Shown here one piece after another: positions 1 through 7,022 of a stretch of 18,854 nucleotides of DNA; position 1 is the stretch's first letter, and each line of letters begins with the position of its first letter. Made by a program: the position numbers and the translations under genes. The DNA is taken from positions 1 to 18,854 of the forward strand of contig CBFIIL010000031.1 in the NCBI GenBank assembly GCA_965662485.1, in the 5' to 3' direction. The DNA comes from UBA3537 sp965662485 (GTDB lineage: Bacteria; Bacteroidota; Bacteroidia; Flavobacteriales; Flavobacteriaceae). A model generated the notes under the pieces. The model worked only from the letters and a program-made list of their open reading frames with translations, was not told the DNA's origin and did not search any database.

Positions 1-392
1 TCTGTAAATTTACCTTTGTAACGAGTTGCTTTTACTAAGTGGTTATCAATCCAATGATAATTTCCTCCTCTTGGTTTTCCCATCAATAAGGTATGATAAT
101 TGAATCCATGTTTTTTAAGCCAGTTTTGTGTAACCTCTCTATGGTCTTCAGTTCTTGATGTAAAAAAGCATATCATATGCCCTTCATCATACCATTTGTT
201 ACAGGTTTGCTTGGCATCTTCAAAAGGTAAACAAGTGGCCATGCGCTCTGGCTCTTCATTTGGCACATCTTCCGTTATGGTACCGTCAATATCAATTAAA
301 TAGTTTTTTACGCCGTCGGGCAAAACAGGGCTTATTAATTCTCCTTCTTCTACTTTTTGGTGCAATAGTGCATCTGCTTCTTCTCTTTTCAT
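1..392 (-). CDS. HAD-like phosphatase-type protein, 3' end cut by window edge
   Basis: The visible 130 N-terminal residues carry HAD-superfamily landmarks. Motif I is YLIDIDGT (Asp34 nucleophile, Asp36 acid/base). A motif II-like FFTSRT has Thr78, Lys106 lies in GKPRGG, and a motif IV-like HWIDNH has Asp116. The small size and absence of a large cap suggest a C0-type HAD fold. Related short proteins in flavobacterial genomes are, from memory, often labelled 'phosphoheptose isomerase', which the motifs do not support. The ATG at 390-392 is the first start after the upstream stop, 13 bases behind the Fe-S protein gene, so it is probably the fourth gene of the amidase-MCE-FeS operon. The substrate is unknown. 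The stop codon lies beyond base 1, so true length and C-terminus cannot be seen. Family is fairly sure, function is not. Confidence 0.72.
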   Translation of the reverse strand, partial: MKREEADALLHQKVEEGELISPVLPDGVKNYLIDIDGTITEDVPNEEPERMATCLPFEDAKQTCNKWYDEGHMICFFTSRTEDHREVTQNWLKKHGFNYHTLLMGKPRGGNYHWIDNHLVKATRYKGKFT

Positions 393-405
393 TTTTTAAT
401 TAAAG

Positions 406-1698
406 TTATTCTTTGTTCCAGTTTAGTCTATCCATTTGGTTATACGGCCATGGAGCGCCGTTATTTTCAATATTGGTCATCATTGTGTTGAGTTCTGTTG
501 GTGCTGCGCTATTTTCCATCACAAGATAACGCCGCATATCCATGATGATTGATAGTGGGTTGATGCTAATTGGACAAGCTTCTACACAGGCATTACAGCT
601 AGTGCAAGCCCACAATTCTTCATTAGTGATAAAATCACCAAGCAACTGTTTACCATCGGGTTTAAAAGTACCTTTGTTAGCATCAATATTCTGGCCAACA
701 TCTTGTAAACGATCTCGAGTGTCCATCATGATTTTACGAGGCGATAACTTTTTCCCTGTTTGATTTGCAGGACATTCACTTGTACATCGGCCACATTCTG
801 TGCAAGTGTAGGCATTCAATAATTGAATTCTATTTAGATCAAAAACATCACTAGCACCAAATTTTTCTACCTCTGCAGCTGAATCTTCTGGGGTGGCATA
901 GGGATCGGCATCTGGGTCCATCATCAATTTAACCTCTTTTATTACAGATTCTAAATTGTCAAGTTGTCCGTTGGGTGTCAAACGACCATAATAGGTGTTT
1001 GGGAAGGCTAATAGAATATGTAAATGTTTGGAATAATATAAATAATTTAAAAAGATTAAAATTCCAGCAATATGCAACCACCACGCGGTTCTTTCAATAG
1101 CATGGACTGGCAATCCTTCAAACCATGGTGCTACAAATTGACTAATGACATTTCCTGAATTCATACTTTGAAATTGCACATCAGTTGCATTCATTATGAT
1201 GAATAGAGCCATTAAAACAATTTCAAAATAAAGAATTAAATTTCCGTCTTGTTTTGGCCATCCTTTCATTTCAGAACTCATAAATCGTTTGAGTCGAATG
1301 ACGTTTCTTCGAATCCAAAAAACAACAACGGCAACAAAAACTAGTGCTGCAAATATTTCAAACGTACCAATGAGTACTCCGTAAAAAGGCCCAATTGAAG
1401 AAAATATACGGTGTGTACCAAAAAGTCCGTCAATAACAATTTCTAAGACTTCAATATTGATAACAATAAATCCAATGTAAACAATAATATGCAAAATACC
1501 CGCGATAGGTCTAGTTATCATTTTGCTTTGGCCGAGGGCAATCATTGCCATGTTTTTCCATCTTTGACGAGAGGAACCAGAAATTTCAACAGATTTTCCT
1601 AGCTTAATATTTCTTTTTAGTTTGTTGATGTTTCTGACGAAAAAACCGATGCCTATCAACATTAAAGCACCAAATACAAAATTTGAAACTAGCCCCAT
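406..1698 (-). CDS. Membrane-anchored (Fe-S)-binding oxidoreductase, NarI/HdrC-like
   Basis: A 430-residue fusion of a multi-pass membrane part and a cytoplasmic ferredoxin part. Hydrophobic segments lie at about 5-22, 64-90, 105-130, 153-170 and 205-232, resembling the NarI/HdrE cytochrome b region. Histidines at 70, 199, 209, 225 and 227 in or near these helices are possible haem ligands. The C-terminal half has two complete 4Fe-4S motifs: C299/C302/C305/C309-P and C365/C368/C371/C375-P. This layout fits electron transfer between membrane quinone or haem and a soluble partner, as in HdrC/HdrD and GlpC relatives. Such proteins usually pair with a CCG-domain (HdrB-like) subunit, which is not present in this window. 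The start lies 9 bases after the MCE gene and the stop 13 bases before the HAD gene, so it is co-transcribed with them. Physiological substrate unknown. Confidence 0.85.
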   Translation of the reverse strand: MGLVSNFVFGALMLIGIGFFVRNINKLKRNIKLGKSVEISGSSRQRWKNMAMIALGQSKMITRPIAGILHIIVYIGFIVINIEVLEIVIDGLFGTHRIFSSIGPFYGVLIGTFEIFAALVFVAVVVFWIRRNVIRLKRFMSSEMKGWPKQDGNLILYFEIVLMALFIIMNATDVQFQSMNSGNVISQFVAPWFEGLPVHAIERTAWWLHIAGILIFLNYLYYSKHLHILLAFPNTYYGRLTPNGQLDNLESVIKEVKLMMDPDADPYATPEDSAAEVEKFGASDVFDLNRIQLLNAYTCTECGRCTSECPANQTGKKLSPRKIMMDTRDRLQDVGQNIDANKGTFKPDGKQLLGDFITNEELWACTSCNACVEACPISINPLSIIMDMRRYLVMENSAAPTELNTMMTNIENNGAPWPYNQMDRLNWNKE

Positions 1699-1707
1699 TG
1701 TTGTGTT

Positions 1708-2667
1708 TTATTTGGTTTTATTTTTTGAGTCTTCCATGGAATATGGTTTTGGTTTTTTACCAAATAATGAAAAATGGACATATCGTTTTGGATTTAATTT
1801 CATGTCCTCCAAGAGTGCTTCCATTTGTCCCAATGCGCCTTCTAAATTATTATACAATCCTTCGTCTTTCATGAGTCTACCTATTGAGCCTTCGCCTTTC
1901 TCAATATTCTTCAAAAGTTGGTCAAAATTTGAAATTGTAGATTGAAGTCCATTTATGGTTTGTTTTAAATCTGCTTCTGCTAAATTTGAACTTACTTCAG
2001 AAAGATTTTTAGAGATATCACTGAAATTGAATAACGTTGTTGTAATGGATGTTTTGTTGTCTTCAAGGAGTGCATTTAGTGCATTTGACGTCGATTCAAA
2101 AGAAGTAATGGTTTGTTTCAATTGCGAAAAGCTCCCTCTGATATTAGATTTTGTTTTTTCGTCAAAAACACTATTTATATTTGCTAACAGTACATCTGTA
2201 CTTTCCATCACTTTTTCAATTTTCTGCTGTAAAGGTGTTAATCGTTGATTGACCAAATCTGTAAGACCAGGTTTTATTTTAGAACGAAGTACATCACCCG
2301 AACTTACATTTGCTGCTCCATCGTTGGCAGGGATAATCGCAATGGCTTTTCCACCAATTAGACCAGATTCGTACAGCTCAGCGGTGCTATTTTTAGAAAA
2401 TTTAAAATTGCTATCAATAAGCATCAAAACTTCAAGTTTACCACTTCCATCTTCTGTGAATGATATATCCTGAACTTTACCTATTTTATGGCCATTTATC
2501 GTTACTACAGCAGAGGGTACAAGCCCTTCGACGTTGTCATAAACTGCGGTAATTTTTCGAGAACTGCTCAATAGGTTTTCACCTTTCAAATAATTAAAAA
2601 TAAATATGAATAATAAAATCCCTAAGAGGACTAATATTGCTGTTTTTATTTCTTGTGTAATTTTCAA
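1708..2667 (-). CDS. MCE-family (MlaD-like) lipid-transport subunit
   Basis: A 319-residue protein with a short N-terminal cytoplasmic tail, one membrane anchor at about 9-26, and an MCE domain at about 37-115 (characteristic VEGLVPSAVVTINGHKIGKV and SGLIGGKAI stretches). A long predicted helical, Gln/Asn/Ser-rich region follows at about 130-290. MCE proteins form hexameric rings that carry lipids across the periplasm with an MlaE-type permease and MlaF-type ATPase; neither is in this window. The long helical tail resembles PqiB/LetB- or Mce-type needle extensions more than the short E. coli MlaD. The C-terminus has a basic LNPKRYVHFSLFGKK patch. The gene sits 48 bases downstream of the amidase and 9 bases upstream of the Fe-S protein. 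Family assignment is confident; the substrate is not known. Confidence 0.9.
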   Translation of the reverse strand: MKITQEIKTAILVLLGILLFIFIFNYLKGENLLSSSRKITAVYDNVEGLVPSAVVTINGHKIGKVQDISFTEDGSGKLEVLMLIDSNFKFSKNSTAELYESGLIGGKAIAIIPANDGAANVSSGDVLRSKIKPGLTDLVNQRLTPLQQKIEKVMESTDVLLANINSVFDEKTKSNIRGSFSQLKQTITSFESTSNALNALLEDNKTSITTTLFNFSDISKNLSEVSSNLAEADLKQTINGLQSTISNFDQLLKNIEKGEGSIGRLMKDEGLYNNLEGALGQMEALLEDMKLNPKRYVHFSLFGKKPKPYSMEDSKNKTK

Positions 2668-2715
2668 TATTATATATTTTAGGTGCCGTACAAAACTAAT
2701 AATTAATTTGTAATA

Positions 2716-3801
2716 TCAAGGTGTATTCAATTTAGTTTTTAAAGCCTCTTTTAATGAAATTTTGGTGTTATTTTTATAGGCTACTACAAAAGCAGAGGTG
2801 TACCCCACCGCAATGGCTTCGTTTTTTAACTCTTTAGCCTTATTGTAGTCTGTTGTTTGTCCATAGAAATAACGATAAACCGATGAAGGCTTTGTTCTAG
2901 AAATTGGACTCAACCCCTTAAAGTTATATGATTTAGGAGCAACTTTGTTGGACGATGCCGCAATTTGAACTTTAAATATAATTTCAGGTATTGGACTTGT
3001 GTTTTCAAAAGAGATGCTTTCAGTGGACAATTCGGGGTTTAAACTTAACTTGTAATCCAAAACTGCATCAACAATACTTTTTGAAATTTCTTGTTTACCC
3101 CGTTCAGAATTTAAATAATCGCCTTCTTTTCTGTTTGTTATAAATCCTGTTTCAATCAAAACACTTGGCATGTATGTATTGTGAAGGACCCAAAATCCTG
3201 CTTGTTTAACACCTCTGTCTCTGCGCTTAAGTTTTTGAGCAAAATTATTTTGAATGGTTCTTGCCAGTAAAATACTCTGGTCCAAATAATCCTCTTGTAA
3301 AAGGGTTAATCCAATAAAAGACTCTGGAGAACTTGGATCAAAACCTTCGTAGTTTTGCTCGTAATCATCCTCCATAAAAATGACTTCATTCTCTTGTTGT
3401 GCTACCCGAAAATTTGATTCATTTCTGTGGAGTCCTAAAACAAAGGTTTCAGATCCATGTGCTTGTGGATTATGCGCATTACAGTGAATAGAAACAAACA
3501 AATCTGCGTCAGCCTTATTGGCAATTGCAGCACGCTGGCGGAGTTCTAAAAATACATCTCTTTTTCGAGTATAAATCACTTTTATGTCGTTTGATTTCTC
3601 GAGTTGTTTTCCAACCCGAAGAACAACATCTAAAGCAATATCTTTTTCATTATAACCAAAAGTAGTTATTTTACCTGGATCTTTACCACCATGCCCTGCG
3701 TCTAAAACCACAATAAAAGGTTTGGTATTATTTTTGGACTGAGCAATAGAAATCAATCCAAAAAAACATAAAAGGATTGTTAAAAATGATTTAATTTGCA
3801 T
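2716..3801 (-). CDS. N-acetylmuramoyl-L-alanine amidase (Amidase_3/AmiC type)
   Basis: Zinc hydrolase that cuts the amide bond between MurNAc and the stem peptide, acting in the periplasm during cell separation or wall turnover. A signal peptide (about residues 1-22, MQIKSFLTILLCFFGLISIA) precedes the catalytic domain at about 28-252. Zinc ligands are His37 (LDAGHGGKDPG), Glu52 and His106 (SIHCNAHN), and the likely catalytic glutamate is Glu217 (LIETGFITN). Between the third ligand and Glu217 an acidic insertion (about 128-176, including MEDDYEQNYEGFDPSSPES) occupies the place where AmiB/AmiC enzymes carry an autoinhibitory helix. The C-terminal part (about 274-355) looks like a SPOR-type peptidoglycan-binding domain (FKVQIAASS opening). 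It is first in the minus-strand operon and divergent from lptD. Activity is confident; regulation by the insertion is inferred. Confidence 0.93.
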   Translation of the reverse strand: MQIKSFLTILLCFFGLISIAQSKNNTKPFIVVLDAGHGGKDPGKITTFGYNEKDIALDVVLRVGKQLEKSNDIKVIYTRKRDVFLELRQRAAIANKADADLFVSIHCNAHNPQAHGSETFVLGLHRNESNFRVAQQENEVIFMEDDYEQNYEGFDPSSPESFIGLTLLQEDYLDQSILLARTIQNNFAQKLKRRDRGVKQAGFWVLHNTYMPSVLIETGFITNRKEGDYLNSERGKQEISKSIVDAVLDYKLSLNPELSTESISFENTSPIPEIIFKVQIAASSNKVAPKSYNFKGLSPISRTKPSSVYRYFYGQTTDYNKAKELKNEAIAVGYTSAFVVAYKNNTKISLKEALKTKLNTP

Positions 3802-3862
3802 ATTAAAAATAACTGAATTGTAACTGAAACATTTAAAAATAACAAAACGAGGAAAATATCCT

Positions 3863-3870
3863 TAACTTTG
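3863..3870 (+). promoter_or_regulatory. Candidate -7 promoter element for lptD
   Basis: TAACTTTG matches the Bacteroidota -7 consensus TAnnTTTG exactly and lies about 48 bases before the lptD TTG start, in the divergent amidase/lptD spacer. No good TTTG -33 element is visible 17-23 bases upstream, so the call rests on one box. An 8-base inverted repeat (TGAAACAT at 3825-3832 and ATGTTTCA at 3871-3878) brackets it. Confidence 0.4.
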
Positions 3871-3917
3871 ATGTTTCAAAAATCAAGCCATACAACACAA
3901 AAATAAAGCTAAAAGCA

Positions 3918-6620
3918 TTGAAAACAACATTATTTCAACTACTTTTTATCTTAAGTTTTACAATGCTTACTAACAATGTTGGTGTAGCACAAGATCTTCC
4001 TAAAACCTCTACGGAAGTTCCTATTGCTTTGCCTGCTCCAGAAAAAACTATTTTGGATTCTGTACCACCTATTGAAACTCCACAAGTTCAGAAAGATTCC
4101 ATAATCACAGATAGTATTGCAAAACCTAAGGGTGTTTTAGAAGGAATTATTGATTATAAAGCCAAAGATTACACCTCTGTAAATCAAAAAACAAAGCAAA
4201 TTTACTTGTACAATGAGGCCGAAGTCCAATATCAAGATATGGACATAAAATCGGGGGTCATCATCATCGACTATGGAAAAGATTTGGTGTATGCAGGCCG
4301 ACTTAAAGATTCTCTAGGAAATTACTCCCAATCCCCAGTTTTTAAACAAGGTAGCGATGTTGTTGAGCCAGATTCTATTGTTTTTAATATGAAAACAAAA
4401 AAAGCATTGATTTGGAATTCTAAAACAGAGCAACAAGGTGGGAGAATTATTTCTAAACTCACAAAAAAAGAAAACGACTCTGTATATTTTGTAAAACGAG
4501 CAAAATTTACAACTTCTGAGAATGAAGAAAATCCAGAATATTATTTTCTATTACGGAAAGCAAAAGTTGTCCCTGGAAAAAAAGTGGTTACTGGGCTCAC
4601 GAATATGTTTATTGCAGACGTGCCGACCCCTATTGGTTTACCTTTTGCGTTTTTTCCACTAAGCAAAAAAAGAACGTCGGGTGTTATTTTTCCATCATTT
4701 GGTGAACAAAACAACAGAGGGTATTTTCTGCAAAATGGCGGCTATTATTTTGCCTTGAGCGATTATATAGATTTGGCCACTCTTGGCGACTATTACACAA
4801 ATGGAAGCTATGGGTTACGATTGGAAAGCAGCTATGCTGTTCGATACAAATTTAGAGGAAATCTTAGTTTTCGTTATGAAAACCTTATTAATAGTGAAAG
4901 AGGCTTTCCTGATTATTCAAAAAGTATAATTTACAATTTACGATGGAATCAAAGTCAAGACAGTAAATCTAATCCAAGTTCTCGATTTTCGGCATCTGTT
5001 AATTTGGGAAGTAGTACATATTATCAGGAATCTATAAATCAGCTGAATACTTCTAATTTTTTAAATAACACTCTTGCATCATCGGTTTCATATTCAAAAA
5101 CTTTTCGTGGAGAACCTCAAGTGAATATTAGTGTGACTACCACACACTCTCAAAATACAAATACTCAAACGATTAACATGACACTTCCAACATTTCAAGG
5201 AAGTGTAGACCGTGTTTTTCCTTTTGCACCAAAAACAGGGAGCAAGAAAGGGGTTTTTCAGAATATTAATTTTCAATATAATGTTCGTGGAGAAAATCGT
5301 ATTCAAACTACAGACTCATTATTCTTTAAGAAAGAAATGTTTGATGATGCTAAAGCAGGTATGCAGCATACAATCCCAATAAGTACAAATTTTAAGCTGT
5401 TTAAATATTTCAGTATGAGTACAAGCACCAATCTAAATCACAGTTGGGCTTTTAACACTATAAAAAAAGAATATGATATTGATAATCAAGAAGTTGTAAC
5501 AACAGATTTAAAAGGTTTTGATTCGTATACTACTTACAATTTTAGTACCAGCTTGGGGACTACTATTTATGGGCTTTTTAATTTTGGTGAAGATAAAAAA
5601 ATACAAGCCATACGTCATGTAATGCGCCCATCGGTTAGCTATAATATTACGCCATCTTTTGAGCAATACTATGATACATATGAAGTCGTTAGTGCAGATG
5701 GCTTAACCACCAACCAGGTTGAATACAGTAGATTTGAGCAATCGCTTTTTGGTTCACCGAGCAATCGATATTCAAGTAGTATTGGATTATCATTAACAAA
5801 TAACTTAGAAGCTAAAGTTAGAGACAAAGACAGTACCGCCACAGAACCCAAAAAAATATTTCTATTAAATTCACTTAATTTTTCTACCAGTTATAATATT
5901 GCGAGTGATTCTTTAAATTGGAATCCTGTAAGAATGACTGGTGGAACACAATTATTTGACAACAAAATGAGTTTGAATTTTGGTGCTACACTAGACCCCT
6001 ATGCATTGGATAACAACAATAAAAAAATCAATACATTTAATGTTAATAATGGTGGTAGCTTGTTCCGTATTTCTAGCGCAAACCTAACCATGAGTTACAA
6101 CCTTTCTAGTGATACTTTTAGTGGAGATGATAATTCAAATGATAATGATGCTGCAACACAGGAATCTCTAAGAAGTGGTGGTCGTGCAGATGATTTATTT
6201 GGAAAACCTCAAGATTTTGCAGACAGAAGACTTAATAACGATAGAAAAGATGATGAAGATCCAACTCCAACAGATTTATATAAGTATAAGATTCCTTGGA
6301 GTTTACGACTTGCATATGCTGTAAATTATAATAATTCTAAAAGACAAAGTGAGATTTCTTCGCACTCACTGATGTTTTCTGGAGATATAGAATTATCACC
6401 GAGATGGAGTGTTGGTGCCTCTTCGGGTTATGATTTTAAGAATAAAGGATTTACGTATACACAACTGCGTTTTGAAAGAGATTTGGAAAGTTGGCGTATG
6501 AATTTTTCGTGGATTCCTTTTAGTAGTCGAAGCTCATGGAATTTCTTTATTGGTATACGTTCTAGTATTCTAAGTGATATAAAATATGACAAGCAGCGAC
6601 AACGCGATAAAACACTGTAA
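3918..6620 (+). CDS. lptD: LptD-like outer-membrane LPS assembly protein
   Basis: A 900-residue outer-membrane protein predicted to insert lipopolysaccharide into the outer leaflet. It has a signal peptide (about 1-25), a Pro-rich linker, an OstA/LptA-like N-terminal region (about 70-215, e.g. IYLYNEAEVQYQDMDIKSG) and a long beta-barrel with alternating aromatic strands to the C-terminus. The stretch FIADVPTPIGLPFAFFPLS marks the start of the LptD barrel in this family. An Asp/Asn-rich loop (about 733-787) interrupts the barrel just before KIPWSLRLAY. The protein contains no cysteine at all, unlike E. coli LptD with its essential disulfides. The start is TTG: it gives the signal peptide directly, and the upstream ATG at 3871 is out of frame and runs into a stop. 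Divergent from the amidase operon and 11 bases upstream of ridA. Confidence 0.9.
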   Translation: MKTTLFQLLFILSFTMLTNNVGVAQDLPKTSTEVPIALPAPEKTILDSVPPIETPQVQKDSIITDSIAKPKGVLEGIIDYKAKDYTSVNQKTKQIYLYNEAEVQYQDMDIKSGVIIIDYGKDLVYAGRLKDSLGNYSQSPVFKQGSDVVEPDSIVFNMKTKKALIWNSKTEQQGGRIISKLTKKENDSVYFVKRAKFTTSENEENPEYYFLLRKAKVVPGKKVVTGLTNMFIADVPTPIGLPFAFFPLSKKRTSGVIFPSFGEQNNRGYFLQNGGYYFALSDYIDLATLGDYYTNGSYGLRLESSYAVRYKFRGNLSFRYENLINSERGFPDYSKSIIYNLRWNQSQDSKSNPSSRFSASVNLGSSTYYQESINQLNTSNFLNNTLASSVSYSKTFRGEPQVNISVTTTHSQNTNTQTINMTLPTFQGSVDRVFPFAPKTGSKKGVFQNINFQYNVRGENRIQTTDSLFFKKEMFDDAKAGMQHTIPISTNFKLFKYFSMSTSTNLNHSWAFNTIKKEYDIDNQEVVTTDLKGFDSYTTYNFSTSLGTTIYGLFNFGEDKKIQAIRHVMRPSVSYNITPSFEQYYDTYEVVSADGLTTNQVEYSRFEQSLFGSPSNRYSSSIGLSLTNNLEAKVRDKDSTATEPKKIFLLNSLNFSTSYNIASDSLNWNPVRMTGGTQLFDNKMSLNFGATLDPYALDNNNKKINTFNVNNGGSLFRISSANLTMSYNLSSDTFSGDDNSNDNDAATQESLRSGGRADDLFGKPQDFADRRLNNDRKDDEDPTPTDLYKYKIPWSLRLAYAVNYNNSKRQSEISSHSLMFSGDIELSPRWSVGASSGYDFKNKGFTYTQLRFERDLESWRMNFSWIPFSSRSSWNFFIGIRSSILSDIKYDKQRQRDKTL

Positions 6621-6631
6621 CACTTATTTGA

Positions 6632-7012
6632 ATGAAAAAAATTATCACAACTGACAATGCGCCTGCCCCCATTGGCCCGTACAACCAAGCTGTACTTTTG
6701 GGAGACATTCTTTACACCTCAGGACAAATTGCAATAAATCCAAAAACAGGAAGACTGGAAATTGAGAACATTGAGTCCGAAACGACTTTAGTGATGGAGA
6801 ATTTGAAAGCAATTTTAGAAGCTGCACAAATGACTTTCGAAAATGTTATAAAATCTTCTATTTTCGTTTCAGATATGCATAATTTTTCTAAAATAAATGA
6901 AATCTACGGAACGTATTTCAATAGTGAAACCGCACCAGCAAGAGAAACTGTAGAGGTCGCTAATTTGCCAAAATTTGTAAATGTAGAAATTAGCGTAATT
7001 GCTTCACGCTAG
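6632..7012 (+). CDS. ridA: RidA family enamine/imine deaminase
   Basis: A 126-residue cytoplasmic protein of the RidA/YjgF/UK114 family, of usual length. These trimeric enzymes hydrolyse reactive 2-aminoacrylate and related enamines released by PLP enzymes such as threonine dehydratase. Family signatures are APAPIGPYNQA near residue 10, LYTSGQIAI at 28-35, and APARETVEVANLP with Arg104, the residue equivalent to the substrate-carboxylate-binding Arg105 of E. coli RidA, followed by VEISVIA. The gene begins 11 bases after lptD stops and so is probably co-transcribed, although no metabolic reason for the pairing is apparent. From memory, the lptD-ridA order recurs in flavobacterial genomes. It converges on the sugar-kinase gene with only 10 bases between the two stops. 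Confidence 0.95.
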   Translation: MKKIITTDNAPAPIGPYNQAVLLGDILYTSGQIAINPKTGRLEIENIESETTLVMENLKAILEAAQMTFENVIKSSIFVSDMHNFSKINEIYGTYFNSETAPARETVEVANLPKFVNVEISVIASR

Positions 7013-7016
7013 TGAA
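7003..7016. terminator. Weak hairpin at the ridA/kinase convergent junction
   Basis: TTCAC-GCTA-GTGAA forms a 5-base-pair stem with a 4-base loop straddling the ridA stop codon (7010-7012), flanked by A/T-rich sequence. It lies between two convergent genes that end 10 bases apart, so it could act as a short bidirectional terminator. There is no long T-run on either strand, so support is weak. Confidence 0.25.
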
Positions 7017-7022
7017 ATTAAA

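Noticed and set aside
100..303. Plus-strand 67-codon open frame
   Set aside because: It is antisense to the HAD-type gene, whose translation carries coherent HAD motifs; the plus-strand product has no recognisable features.
1622..1945. Plus-strand 107-codon open frame over the Fe-S/MCE gene junction
   Set aside because: It is antisense to two well-supported genes and has no family resemblance.
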